Shown here in pieces: positions 10,326-18,966 of a stretch of 64,000 bases of DNA (within the stretch, counting starts at the first letter, position 1; each line of letters starts with the position of its first letter). This DNA is from JAWPMT01 sp965601475 (GTDB taxonomy: Bacteria > Bacteroidota > Bacteroidia > Cytophagales > Cyclobacteriaceae). A model generated the notes under the pieces. That model saw nothing but the letters and a program-made list of their open reading frames with translations, ran no database searches and had not been told where the DNA came from. Both the position numbers and the translations under genes were made by a program. The stretch is from contig OZ271832.1 in the NCBI GenBank assembly GCA_965601475.1, forward strand, positions 1,426,001 to 1,490,000. The letters run 5' to 3'.

Positions 10326-10826
10326 TTATTGCTTCGGCAGGTACTTTTGAGGGATTGGCTCATCCTGCGTTTCGTTGGTCCAAAGGATACTGTATATCCA
10401 CCACCTACCCTCCATTTGCAAGAGCTGATAGCTGTTGACCATCCTGACATCCTCCCCATCCGAATCCTGCGCCCTGGTGGTCTGAAATACCTGAGCAATG
10501 CCGTTGAACTCATCTACCACCTTGTGCAACTCCCATTCTCGAAAGCCCGCTGTGTAGTATGGATCCTTGAGTAATACAACAAACTCATCCAGGGATACCG
10601 TCTCATAAGGCCTGTCCATGTCGCCTTCCTGGTAAAGGACCGTGAAAGTGGCCTTAGGTAAGAACAGCCGAAGATATCGATCCTCTTCAAACTCCTCACC
10701 TGGATCTCGGGTGATGATATCAAGCAATTCATCAAGAATGCCATCAATAGTGGTAAGATCGGCAGCTTGAGCGTAAACCATCCCCTGGAGTAATAATGTC
10801 AATCCCAGAAAGGCAAAAATCTTCAT
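10326..10826 (-). CDS. Secreted small NTF2-like (SnoaL-type) protein
   Basis: The protein has 166 residues and a cleavable signal peptide (MKIFAFLGLTLLLQGMVYAQA). The mature part shows the alternation of an N-terminal helix (TIDGILDELLDIIT) with beta strands ending in NSYQLLQMEGRWWIYSILWTNE, a pattern typical of the nuclear-transport-factor-2/SnoaL fold. It lies 95 bases downstream of the WD40-caspase gene on the same strand and could be co-transcribed. The ligand or substrate cannot be told from the sequence. Confidence 0.7.
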   Translation of the reverse strand: MKIFAFLGLTLLLQGMVYAQAADLTTIDGILDELLDIITRDPGEEFEEDRYLRLFLPKATFTVLYQEGDMDRPYETVSLDEFVVLLKDPYYTAGFREWELHKVVDEFNGIAQVFQTTRAQDSDGEDVRMVNSYQLLQMEGRWWIYSILWTNETQDEPIPQKYLPKQ

Positions 10827-10921
10827 ATTCCTCAGACTTTTGCCGTAAGCTAGTGGATGAAAGTTTGGGCACGGGTACTCTTTAACGATTCATCACAATC
10901 CTTAACAAATCTTAATTGGGA

Positions 10922-13900
10922 TTACCGCCCGATTACCTCTATCGCCCTGGCAGATATCTTCTCGGATAATTCTATTGGGTTCACAGCCTCGACATCAAAT
11001 GAAGCTACCTGGTTTTCATCTTGAAACACCCGAACCCGGGCCTTCCATAATTCACCTTCGGTACGATAGCGACCTCGTACCTGAAAAGCCGAACCAAACT
11101 GCTTCTTGTCCAGGAAAATAACTTGAGCATCGTTTTGCGCACTAGCTTCAATCAACAGGTCATCGACGAGCGTCCCCAATTGAATGATATCGTAGAACTG
11201 GGACTCTTCCTGGAACCCACTGTGAATAATCACAGGTTTGGACCCGGCCAATTGAATTCTGTCCCGATCTTCGGGACTCAGCCGGCCAATTGAAAAGCTC
11301 TCTGCCCCAGCAGGGACTCGCACTTCCGGGAGCTGCACGCCCCCAATCTCAGATGCCAATTCAGGTACTTTCTTTGACACAAACTGCAGCAGGTCGATGA
11401 TGTCCACTTCTCCGGCTGTGTTGAGTGCCGCACCTTTCATCCCAAAAAGCAATGAATAAGTGAGCAGCCCCTGTTCATACATCGCCGTTTCGTAGCTCAC
11501 AGCATCCGCCTCAGACCCGGCAATTACATATAGACCGGTTCGGTCCTTCAACTCCTCCATTGCCTTCACCTGCCCACTGGTCAATGCTCCGGATCCTGTG
11601 CCAATCTGATTGGCGAGTCTCCCCGAATGACAAGCATCGAAAATGAGTACTTGCTTCAGTGCAGCAATTTCCTTGATCCATTCGGTGAGTTCAATACTGG
11701 AAACCATATGCTCAGCCCGGATGGCATCATCTTCAATCGCATCAGTTGCAAATGGCGTGAGGTAATAGAAATCCTCTCGATCCTCACCATAGTTCATCCC
11801 ATGTCCGCTGAAATACAACAGCAAATAGTCCCTGGCCGTAGCTTGTTGAGCAAAGTCGGACAGGGTATTTTCAATATTACGCTTGCTAGGCCATTGCAAT
11901 GTATCAGCGTAGTCTGTATGGAGCAATTTCGTAATTGTATTCTCAGCTCCGAACAGATTCGAGCTACTTGCACTCAGGGCACTCGAAAAGTCAATCGCAT
12001 CTTTTACGGCATAGTTCAGATCCAGGGATCTACCAGGGTAATCGCCAGACCCCACCACGAGCGCGTAGAGTTTTGGCGGTTCCTCTTCCGACTCAGTAGT
12101 TTGCTCTGCGAAGTAGTAGAGATTTTCTTCAGGTGTGGCAAGCGTCCCATACTGGTTATAGGCCTTGATCGAAATCTTGTTGACTGTGTTTGGCTTCAGG
12201 AAAGGGTGACCTTCTATGGCATAATCCAAGGCCACATTCCCTTCCAAATTACGACTGGACCCAGTTTCCCTAATAACTTCCTTCCCGTTAATCAAGATCA
12301 CAATACGTCCAATGCCTCCTCCCTGATCAGATAGGTTCATACCTACAACACCATCGTTGAGGTTGGGATGTGTGATTTGTATTTCAGGATGGGGCAAAAC
12401 ATCATTTATTGCCTTACGTTGAGGCAGCGGATCGTCAATGTTCTCTAGTAATCTTGGAACAAGTTGAGGTTCGAAGTAGACGTCTTTTAGCTGGTTCAAG
12501 GCGATTTGCTGATCCCCTCGCATGTAGTGCATAGCCCCAAATGCCGCCGATGTGGCATCATAGAGCCCACCAGGCGTGGTCGCCACCCAATCATCATCAC
12601 CTAAGGAAATCATTGTACCAATAGGACTTTCGCCCTCAAGACCTTTGAATATGTGGATTTGACCGTCAGAAGCACCAGTCAGCGTGAACCTGCCCCCTTT
12701 CAAAAAGCCTATCCTCGATATGAACCCCTGGTGTACCTCCACACTTGCCATCAAAGCCCCGGTTTCCAAATCAAAGCGTTTGATCGCGTAATCTCGCTCG
12801 CTGGATCCTTTGCGCGTAGTATTGACAGTGCCGAGCGCATACCCTTCCTCCGGATGAAGGTAGATCCGGTCTACACGCTCAATATCCGGAAACTGTCCCA
12901 GGTCACTGAAGTTGAGATTGAAAACCCTCATTCCGAAGGTCCCAACGGTGACTATGGTGTTCCCCGCCACATCAAAGTCCTTAATACCCTTCAGTGGATA
13001 AGCCCGCTCTTCTTTTAGCGTGACACTGTTGTATATGGCAATACCATCACGCGTTTGGAACAAGAGTTTCTCGCCATTCTGGGCAAACTTGTAGCTTAAG
13101 CCATTTTCCACATTAAGGCGCTTGCTCTTGGATTTATCAAGCTTGAATAGCTCAAAGTACTTGTCATCTGCCTTTCTGATGATGTATTCCCCAGTTCGGT
13201 CGAACTCAATGGCTGTATTCCGGTATTTACCCCGCACTTCATAGGTATGGGTATTTCTACCCGTATTGACACTCCAGATCCTCAAACTACCATCTCGCCC
13301 CACCGACGCGAGCAATGAATCTGAAGGATGGAAAGTAACGGAAGTAACACCACCTTGATGTCCTTCAAGCGTTGTTGTTGTCCGCCCGAGTTCGAGATCA
13401 TAGAGTTTGATCTTCTCTTGACCAGAGGCTACAGCCAGCAAGCTTTCATCATTAGACAGGGCAAAGTCCTCGACGCTAAAAGCAAGTCCCTCAAATCGCT
13501 TCAACAGCTTCCGGGATGCCAAACCGAAGGCATTGAGGGCATTCTCAGCATCTGGTATGATCACCAGATCATTTCCCTGATGGAATATGATCGTCCTTAT
13601 ACCTGCTTCAGCAAGCTTATCAAGCCCAGGTAATGGAAGGTCCGGAATGGACACTGAAAAATCCCCCGGATTCAATACAGCCAGACTATTGCTTTCTCCA
13701 CGCCCAGCAATCCACAATCGCTCCTGGGCCATAGCCAGACCGTAGATCCTGGCACCAAGCACCTTCTGCCTGTTTACTTCCTGAAAATCCGGTCGGCTAT
13801 AGCTGATAAGCTCTCCGGTGATGGCGCCTAAATGGAAATGACTACTGCCAATGGCCAATGCTGTGATCTGAGCACCGGTATCAGTACCATTTACCTCTGT

Positions 13901-14446
13901 CAAGCCTGGTACTTCCAGCACTTTCACCGTACCATCAGCCATCCCAACCAGCATTCTGTCATCGACGATGTTCGAGACGGCTGTGATATCCTCACTCATC
14001 CTCACTTCCTTTACCAGGGATTGATCTGCTAATTTCCAAACCTTGATTGTGCCCTTTCGACCAATAGAAATAAGTTCCGAATCGAGGACCTTCGATGCCA
14101 GGACGCTGGACCCATGGTCCAACTCGTAGGACAATTCCTGCTCGTTGAAATTCCAAGACATTACCCGGCCATCATCGGAACTACTCCACAGCCTCCCATC
14201 TGCTGCTTCCAAATCATTTACCCGGCTTTTATGGTTGCGAAGCACTCTCAATTGGCGTTCACGGGGATAATCCCACAGCACGATCTCGTTACTATTCTGA
14301 ATGGACGCCAGGTACAATGTATCTTCACTTATGGCAATGTCCTGGACCTGCCTCGTATGACCAATAGGGATAACAAGCTCCAGTTTTTGGGCAAAAACAC
14401 CCAGTGAAAATGCGACCAGAACCGACGTTGTGATTTGAGCCTTCAT
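10922..14446 (-). CDS. WD40-repeat caspase-family (C14) protease
   Basis: A signal peptide (to about residue 20, LGVFAQK) is followed by a long beta-propeller region (about 25-650) with repeated WD40-like units such as LEGHQGGVTSVTFHPSDSLL and GRDGSLRIWSV. A short Ig-like strand region follows, then a caspase p20-like domain (about 790-1010) opening with LYALVVGSGDYPG. The catalytic dyad is H882 (YFSGHGM) and C939 (IFDACHSGR). The last 120 residues form an extra domain (SQFYDIIQLGTLVDDLLI...) resembling outer-membrane accessory folds. The length of 1174 is normal for WD40-metacaspase fusions in bacteria. These proteases usually cut after basic residues; the substrate is unknown. The signal peptide places it in the periplasm or at the surface, unlike cytoplasmic caspase defence effectors. 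Confidence 0.9.
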   Translation of the reverse strand: MKAQITTSVLVAFSLGVFAQKLELVIPIGHTRQVQDIAISEDTLYLASIQNSNEIVLWDYPRERQLRVLRNHKSRVNDLEAADGRLWSSSDDGRVMSWNFNEQELSYELDHGSSVLASKVLDSELISIGRKGTIKVWKLADQSLVKEVRMSEDITAVSNIVDDRMLVGMADGTVKVLEVPGLTEVNGTDTGAQITALAIGSSHFHLGAITGELISYSRPDFQEVNRQKVLGARIYGLAMAQERLWIAGRGESNSLAVLNPGDFSVSIPDLPLPGLDKLAEAGIRTIIFHQGNDLVIIPDAENALNAFGLASRKLLKRFEGLAFSVEDFALSNDESLLAVASGQEKIKLYDLELGRTTTTLEGHQGGVTSVTFHPSDSLLASVGRDGSLRIWSVNTGRNTHTYEVRGKYRNTAIEFDRTGEYIIRKADDKYFELFKLDKSKSKRLNVENGLSYKFAQNGEKLLFQTRDGIAIYNSVTLKEERAYPLKGIKDFDVAGNTIVTVGTFGMRVFNLNFSDLGQFPDIERVDRIYLHPEEGYALGTVNTTRKGSSERDYAIKRFDLETGALMASVEVHQGFISRIGFLKGGRFTLTGASDGQIHIFKGLEGESPIGTMISLGDDDWVATTPGGLYDATSAAFGAMHYMRGDQQIALNQLKDVYFEPQLVPRLLENIDDPLPQRKAINDVLPHPEIQITHPNLNDGVVGMNLSDQGGGIGRIVILINGKEVIRETGSSRNLEGNVALDYAIEGHPFLKPNTVNKISIKAYNQYGTLATPEENLYYFAEQTTESEEEPPKLYALVVGSGDYPGRSLDLNYAVKDAIDFSSALSASSSNLFGAENTITKLLHTDYADTLQWPSKRNIENTLSDFAQQATARDYLLLYFSGHGMNYGEDREDFYYLTPFATDAIEDDAIRAEHMVSSIELTEWIKEIAALKQVLIFDACHSGRLANQIGTGSGALTSGQVKAMEELKDRTGLYVIAGSEADAVSYETAMYEQGLLTYSLLFGMKGAALNTAGEVDIIDLLQFVSKKVPELASEIGGVQLPEVRVPAGAESFSIGRLSPEDRDRIQLAGSKPVIIHSGFQEESQFYDIIQLGTLVDDLLIEASAQNDAQVIFLDKKQFGSAFQVRGRYRTEGELWKARVRVFQDENQVASFDVEAVNPIELSEKISARAIEVIGR

Positions 14447-14524
14447 CGAACAAAATATTCAGATTAAAGGTAGCTTTTTCATCAAGAACCTGGCCACAAC
14501 TACATTTGAATCTCAATAGCAAAA

Positions 14525-14926
14525 ATGAATTATTCACCTTTTCTGGAGCGCTGTCACCAACTGGCTCAAACCGCGAAGCAAAATGGAAATGCCCCGGTAG
14601 GGGCACTTATTATCCGGGGGCCGGAAATCATTGCCGAAGGCATGGAAGCGACCCAATCCAAACAGGATGTCTCCGCCCATGCAGAAATGGAAGCCATAAG
14701 GATCGCGCGAAGGAAAATCGGCAAAGACCTGTCAGGCTGCGAGTTGATTTCGACGCACGAACCATGTATCATGTGCAGCTATGCGATCCGCTTCCACGGC
14801 ATCAACACAGTCGTCTTCGAGCATGCCTCAGAGAAGTTGGGAGGGTTCACCTCTCGTTTCGACATACTTAGTACAGCGGATGTTCCAGGCCAATGGCCTG
14901 CAAAACCCAAAGTCATCAGGGTCTAG
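14525..14926 (+). CDS. Zinc-dependent nucleoside/tRNA deaminase-like protein
   Basis: This 133-residue protein belongs to the cytidine/deoxycytidylate deaminase superfamily. The zinc site is complete: H52-A-E54 (AHAEMEAIR) and P80-C81-I-M-C84. The glutamate is the proton shuttle for hydrolytic removal of the amino group. The compact size and the HAE/PCxxC pairing fit guanine deaminases and TadA-like enzymes; it lacks an obvious tRNA-binding extension, so a free base or nucleoside is the more likely substrate. The gene starts 78 bases from the divergent WD40-caspase gene and ends 18 bases from the convergent esterase. Confidence 0.85.
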   Translation: MNYSPFLERCHQLAQTAKQNGNAPVGALIIRGPEIIAEGMEATQSKQDVSAHAEMEAIRIARRKIGKDLSGCELISTHEPCIMCSYAIRFHGINTVVFEHASEKLGGFTSRFDILSTADVPGQWPAKPKVIRV

Positions 14927-14944
14927 TTGATTAATCTCAGAAAA

Positions 14945-15817
14945 TCAGCGATGGAAACTCTCTGAAACAAATTTCAGAACCTCCGGTAAAGCCGTACGCC
15001 AGTAGGTCCAGTTATGAGCGCCATCCCTGACACGAAATTCATGCGGCACGTCTTTTTCATTCAGTAGTTTGTGCAGGGCCATGTTTCCGTTGATCAGGAA
15101 ATCATCGTCTCCACAATCGATGTAATACCTGACCTGTTTCAACAGTTCAGCATCTGTACTTTCGGCAAGGAAATAGGCAGTATTCTGTTTCAGGCAGTCA
15201 TTGACACGGGTGTTGGGAGCTACCGCAGGTCCGAAAATGTACTCAAATCGAGGCTTCCAATATTCCTCGGAGATTTCATTGATGCCTTCTTCGGTCCAAA
15301 CGGCGGCACTCAACGGCGCGCATGCTGCAAATAGCTCCGGATGTTTCATGGCATAAATTAGGGAGCCATGCCCTCCCATACTCAATCCTGCTACAGCTCT
15401 GAATTCCTTTTTGGTCCTTATCCTGTAGCTGTCCTCAATGAAGGGAATAAACTCGTCGAAAAAGAAGTCTTCATAGCGTATCTTATCGTCGTAAGAATTG
15501 ATATACCAGTCCAAGCCTGCATCCGGCATCACGATGACCATTGGAGCTACTTCAGCATTGCCAATAAATCGGTCGGCGATGCTCTTCACCTCTCCGAACT
15601 GCGTCCAACCTGTTTCATCATCGGTATATCCATGGAGCAAATAGAGGATGGGGTAGCTTCTGTTCGATTTTTCATAATCCTGTGGAAGGTAGACGCTGTA
15701 TTCCACTTTTCTTCCCAGGCGTTCGGAATCCATAGAAAGGCTCTCCCTCAGCAATCCTCCTTGTGAAAAAGCCTGAATGGCGAGGAGCAGTATGAATAGG
15801 TACATTGTGTATCTCAT
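14945..15817 (-). CDS. Secreted alpha/beta-hydrolase esterase (esterase D family)
   Basis: A signal peptide (about residues 1-19) precedes an esterase fold of 290 residues. Visible landmarks are the oxyanion-region strand YPILYLLHGYTDDETGW, the nucleophile elbow GLSMGG (S146) and the catalytic histidine H268 in RDGAHNWTYW; the acid is probably D236 or D238 (IDCGDDDF). This arrangement matches the putative esterase/feruloyl-esterase-like family that hydrolyses short acyl esters, often on plant or algal polysaccharides. Export to the periplasm supports such a role. No polysaccharide-utilisation genes are next to it, so the substrate is open. Confidence 0.88.
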   Translation of the reverse strand: MRYTMYLFILLLAIQAFSQGGLLRESLSMDSERLGRKVEYSVYLPQDYEKSNRSYPILYLLHGYTDDETGWTQFGEVKSIADRFIGNAEVAPMVIVMPDAGLDWYINSYDDKIRYEDFFFDEFIPFIEDSYRIRTKKEFRAVAGLSMGGHGSLIYAMKHPELFAACAPLSAAVWTEEGINEISEEYWKPRFEYIFGPAVAPNTRVNDCLKQNTAYFLAESTDAELLKQVRYYIDCGDDDFLINGNMALHKLLNEKDVPHEFRVRDGAHNWTYWRTALPEVLKFVSESFHR

Positions 15818-15936
15818 GACTTAGGTGTTTTCTAGCTGTAATATTCAATTTTCTAGTCCAAAAACGTAATGTTTCCAATATCACTAAGAGGAAGCCGCCA
15901 TCTCCTTGTCTGAAAGGTGAACCTAACTTTTTAAGC

Positions 15937-17289
15937 ATGCGCACTTTTCTCCTCACAGGAATGCTCCTGATACTCGTCGTGAAGCTTCAGGGCCAAAGGT
16001 ATGAAGGCCATCCTTTGATATTGGAAACCACCTTGTTTGACGCCCCCTATCAAGTCCAGACTGGTCAGTTTTTTCCTTCTATGGAACAGACACTGCTGAT
16101 TACCAAAAACTATTACCAGCTTTCCAGTCTTGGCACAGGCCATATGGCCCACTATTTTATCAGCGATACGGCCAATGGTAAAGGCGTATGGCGTGAGGTG
16201 CTCAAAGGCATCTTCGATATCGGTTTTCACATTGGGACTTTGGCAGTACCGGGCGGCCATGCCTGGCTCCATGAGGAATATCACGCCATCATCGGCAGAA
16301 ATAATGGCGTGCATGGGAAAAACCTCGTATACAAATTTCCGCCAATCGATGAACTGATAACCGTATATGACGTGGATGACGCCGACCTGATCAGAATGAA
16401 GGCCGCATCCAACCCGGACTTTGTGCGAATGAGCGCAGCAGGACTCGAAGGTCAAACACATCTGGTGACCCGATTGCAAACGGATCATTTCTTCTACAAT
16501 ACCACCAAGGCCATGGCACAAAATTGGTTCATCATCTATCACAACAACAGGTATATCGGCACGCTGGCCAATCAGGAGTTTGCATTGGATGAAGAATCAG
16601 AAAATGAGGACATTTCGACGAGGGACCTGGTGGGTTGGGATCCTACCGCCTGGGTCTATGACCTATTCCACCCCGATGAGGCTTACGAAAACAGAGGTGT
16701 CCATCCTACAGGCATAGGCATAGATCGCTACATTGAGACCCAAGACCTTGAACAGCACGAGATCGAATACCTGCAAAAACAAAGCAGGCTAGCCACACTG
16801 GGGTTCGTCGACCCATTTCTACTGGGATTCAGAAGATTCCGAATCGGAAATCCGCAGAACCCACTGTACTTCAATGCCAACCTCAAACATTACCTTACTT
16901 CCTTCGGCCATAGCCTGCAGACCAATGTTTTTCTTGAAAGTGGGAATCTAAAGGGAATATTCAAAGTGTTGCAGTACGCCAATTACGAAAGGCAGTTTCT
17001 TGGATTTGAGGCTCAGCTCTTCGACCTGAAACCGAATCTGCTCAACAACCAGGTCCTACTATCCCCTCGGCTTGCTGCCTGGACACAACCTGAAGACCAG
17101 GAATTCAAAACAACATCGGCTCAATTTGGTGGGCTACTGGGAATCAGGACCTTCTTTCCACTCACCAGAAACTTCTGGGCTACATTGGAATTGGAGTCCA
17201 AAACAGCAGGATGGGTCGTTTCCAACCCTTACTTGAAGGCCAATACTTCCGCAAGAGTAGGTCTCCGTTGGCATGTTCTATCAGACTAG
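15937..17289 (+). CDS. Exported protein of unknown family with an HExxH motif
   Basis: The protein has 450 residues and an N-terminal signal peptide ending near KLQGQ. I do not recognise the family. Residues 112-116 read HEEYH, the zincin HExxH pattern, in the context GGHAWLHEEYHAIIG; a possible third ligand is E171 (AAGLEGQTH). The region around residues 150-215 is helical and partly hydrophobic. The last 180 residues have alternating strands ending in RVGLRWHVLSD, like an outer-membrane barrel end. A membrane-associated metalloprotease is a reasonable guess but unproven. The gene has its own start after a gap of 119 bases from the divergent esterase. Confidence 0.75.
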   Translation: MRTFLLTGMLLILVVKLQGQRYEGHPLILETTLFDAPYQVQTGQFFPSMEQTLLITKNYYQLSSLGTGHMAHYFISDTANGKGVWREVLKGIFDIGFHIGTLAVPGGHAWLHEEYHAIIGRNNGVHGKNLVYKFPPIDELITVYDVDDADLIRMKAASNPDFVRMSAAGLEGQTHLVTRLQTDHFFYNTTKAMAQNWFIIYHNNRYIGTLANQEFALDEESENEDISTRDLVGWDPTAWVYDLFHPDEAYENRGVHPTGIGIDRYIETQDLEQHEIEYLQKQSRLATLGFVDPFLLGFRRFRIGNPQNPLYFNANLKHYLTSFGHSLQTNVFLESGNLKGIFKVLQYANYERQFLGFEAQLFDLKPNLLNNQVLLSPRLAAWTQPEDQEFKTTSAQFGGLLGIRTFFPLTRNFWATLELESKTAGWVVSNPYLKANTSARVGLRWHVLSD

Positions 17290-17400
17290 CCCAAGTTTTT
17301 CGTAGCAATCACGGATTTTTTTGAAGTATTCGGCTACTTTTGCCCTCCGAATTTTGGAGGTCCCATGGAAGAATCATGTGATTCCAAGGTTCGAGAGAAA

Positions 17401-17480
17401 AGAGATCACAGAGGCGTGGCAGAGTGTCCTGGCCGGACGCGACTGGGCGTCCCCGACGAAGGCGGCGGTCCCGCCTCCAT
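17401..17480 (+). pseudogene. Broken tRNA-Ser copy A, with GC-rich insertion in the D-loop
   Basis: Bases 17401-17426 are identical to 17520-17545, which covers the leader, acceptor 5' strand and D-stem of the intact tRNA-Ser. At the D-loop a 28-base GC-rich segment (17427-17454) containing GGACGCGACTGGGCGTCC is inserted. Then comes GACGAAGGCGGCGGTC, matching the anticodon-stem 5' side, and the sequence jumps to CCGCCTCC, resembling the acceptor 3' end. Anticodon, variable arm and T-arm are missing, so it cannot make a tRNA. Confidence 0.75.
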
Positions 17481-17528
17481 AAAAGAATAAGATGACAGTA
17501 GGTCATCACGAATAATAGCAGAGATCAC

Positions 17529-17613
17529 AGAGGCGTGGCAGAGTGGTCGAATGCGGCGGTCTTGAAAACCGTTGTACCGCGAGGTACCGGGGGTTCGAAT
17601 CCCTCCGCCTCTG
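17529..17613 (+). tRNA. tRNA-Ser (anticodon TGA)
   Basis: A complete class II tRNA can be folded by hand. The acceptor stem AGAGGCG (17529-17535) pairs fully with CGCCTCT (17606-17612). The D-arm is GCAGAGTGGTCGAATGC. The anticodon loop reads CTTGAAA, with anticodon TGA. A long variable arm (TTGTACCGCGAGGTACC) follows, and the T-arm is GGGGG-TTCGAAT-CCCTC. Discriminator G at 17613; CCA is not encoded. A terminator follows at once, so the gene is transcribed alone. Broken copies lie on both sides. Confidence 0.95.
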
Positions 17614-17621
17614 CTTAGCAG

Positions 17622-17650
17622 GCCTGATACGAAAGTTTCAGGCTTTTTTT
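17622..17650 (+). terminator. Intrinsic terminator of tRNA-Ser
   Basis: A GCCTGA / TCAGGC stem (17622-17627 with 17638-17643) is followed by seven T. The same hairpin recurs after the broken copy at 17711-17926. Confidence 0.85.
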
Positions 17651-17710
17651 GTTTCTATGTATTGGAAGTGGGAGCCACAGAATCTTCCCATACATCTCAA
17701 AATATGATAA

Positions 17711-17926
17711 TGGCGTGGCAGCGTGTCGTAGCAGGACGCGACTGGGCGTCCCCGACTGGGCGTCCCCGACGAATGCGGCGGTCTTGAAAACTGTCGGGCC
17801 GCGCAGGTCGGGCCGCGCAGGCTGTACCGCGAGGTACCGGGGGGCGGTGCGCCGCTACGATCGAAATAGGTATTCACGAGGTGATAGCGCGCATGCCTGC
17901 GTGTATGAGTAATCCCTCCGCCTCTG
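17711..17926 (+). pseudogene. Broken tRNA-Ser copy C with three GC-rich insertions
   Basis: All middle and 3' parts of the tRNA-Ser are recognisable in order but separated. The D-stem (GGCGTGGCAGCGTG) is followed by an insertion at 17726-17767 holding two tandem copies of GACTGGGCGTCCCC. The anticodon arm with TGA (GGCGGTCTTGAAAACT) is followed by an insertion at 17793-17820 made of two copies of the 14-mer GTCGGGCCGCGCAG. The variable arm (TGTACCGCGAGGTACCGG) is followed by about 65 bases, then the T-arm 3' side and acceptor 3' strand (TAATCCCTCCGCCTCTGC). The 5' acceptor strand no longer matches. It still has its terminator at 17935-17963. It is read as a decayed duplicate of the intact gene. 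Confidence 0.8.
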
Positions 17927-17934
17927 CTTAGCAA

Positions 17935-17963
17935 GCCTGATACAAAAGTGTCAGGCTTTTTTT
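17935..17963 (+). terminator. Terminator behind broken tRNA-Ser copy C
   Basis: The stem GCCTGA / TCAGGC and seven-T tract are near-identical to the terminator at 17622-17650, showing that the duplication included the terminator. Confidence 0.75.
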
Positions 17964-17993
17964 GTTTTCATAGATTGGAACGGGATAAGGAGG

Positions 17994-18365
17994 CTACTCC
18001 GATATCATCAGATAGTAGCCATCAGGATCTCGCAAACAAAACTGACGCTCACCCGAATTTTGATTAACATGAGGTGGTTCCTCAACCCTCGTATTCATCC
18101 GCTTTGCATTACCCCATATCGCCTCAAGATTTTCCACTCTTAGGTAAATAATCAACCCATTGCCTGACGAAGGCTCACGCACACTGAGTGTCGGGTGATC
18201 ATGCGCTCCCCATTTGTGAAGGCACAGGAAAACCTGATGGTTCTCGTCGCCAAGCATCTCAAAAGTGTCACCGCCATGAAGACTCCTACAGGATAGAAGT
18301 GACTGATACCAGTCGGAACTACTCTTGACATTTTCCACAGCTATGATGGGCTCTGATCGGATCAT
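17994..18365 (-). CDS. VOC-superfamily (glyoxalase/bleomycin-resistance-like) protein
   Basis: The protein has 123 residues with one vicinal-oxygen-chelate half repeated twice: PIIAVENVKSSSDWYQSLL at the start, and LIIYLRVENLEAIWGNAKRM with FCLRDPDGYYLMISE at the end. The DPDGY motif is the classic strand end of this family. Such proteins are metal-dependent isomerases or dioxygenases, or binders of antibiotics; the small size suggests a dimer. It lies just after the broken tRNA copy. Substrate unknown. Confidence 0.85.
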   Translation of the reverse strand: MIRSEPIIAVENVKSSSDWYQSLLSCRSLHGGDTFEMLGDENHQVFLCLHKWGAHDHPTLSVREPSSGNGLIIYLRVENLEAIWGNAKRMNTRVEEPPHVNQNSGERQFCLRDPDGYYLMISE

Positions 18366-18462
18366 TGCTCTAAAATTATCAAAAGCGAGCGCTTATCCAA
18401 TTCGCAGCAAGGTGGGGAAACCAAGCGGGGTTTCCGAAAACCGAATACCACCCACAGATTTA

Positions 18463-18924
18463 TCAATGGAGCTTCTTCCAGAAGATGACCTTGTCTTCTC
18501 CCTCCTGCCAGAAATCTCTTATTATACCTTCTTGATCATAGCCCAGGTCTCTGTAGAACTTTCTTGTGAGCTCAAATTGATCGCTACTGGAAGTCTCTAC
18601 AATCAATACCCTCGCAGATTTCTCCCTCAACAATGCTTCAATGTACTTCATCATGGCCTTCCCTGTTCCCTGGCCCTGGAGGTCCTTCAATACGCCAATT
18701 GCGTAGAGATTGTAGGTTCCGTCCGTGAATTCCTCCGGAGCGCAATAGCCGACAGCTACATTTCTGTTATCCTGAATGGCGGTGAACCAAATATCCTCTG
18801 AGTCTGGGTTGTCAAAATAGTCTGCGATCATTTCTCCCAAATATTCCGATGGGAAGAGGCCGCTGGAATCAACGACTTCCCTAATTCCCTCCAAATCCTG
18901 CTGCGTTACATTTCTCAATACCAT
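18463..18924 (-). CDS. GNAT-family N-acetyltransferase
   Basis: This 153-residue protein has the GNAT acetyl-CoA site: the beta-4 strand YNLYAIGVLKDLQGQGTGKAMM, where QGQGTG is the Q/RxxGxG/A pyrophosphate loop, followed by the helix KYIEALLREK and the strand RVLIVETSS. The C-terminus FYRDLGYDQEGIIRDFWQEGEDKVIFWKKL is the usual last part of the fold. It transfers an acetyl group from acetyl-CoA to an amine; the acceptor cannot be predicted. It is a single gene between the VOC and AraC genes. Confidence 0.88.
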   Translation of the reverse strand: MVLRNVTQQDLEGIREVVDSSGLFPSEYLGEMIADYFDNPDSEDIWFTAIQDNRNVAVGYCAPEEFTDGTYNLYAIGVLKDLQGQGTGKAMMKYIEALLREKSARVLIVETSSSDQFELTRKFYRDLGYDQEGIIRDFWQEGEDKVIFWKKLH

Positions 18925-18966
18925 CTCTTTGTTGATTTTGATGGCAATTTATAGCGTTGATTTCGG

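Noticed and set aside
11627..12334. 235-codon plus-strand open frame in the WD40-caspase gene
   Set aside because: Shadow of the real gene; the opposite strand carries the conserved H882/C939 motifs.
15931..16542. 203-codon minus-strand frame
   Set aside because: Shadow of the HExxH protein gene, which has a signal peptide and better codon character.
17309..17509. Short minus-strand open frame across broken tRNA copy A
   Set aside because: Its sequence is a translation of tRNA and the GC-rich repeat.
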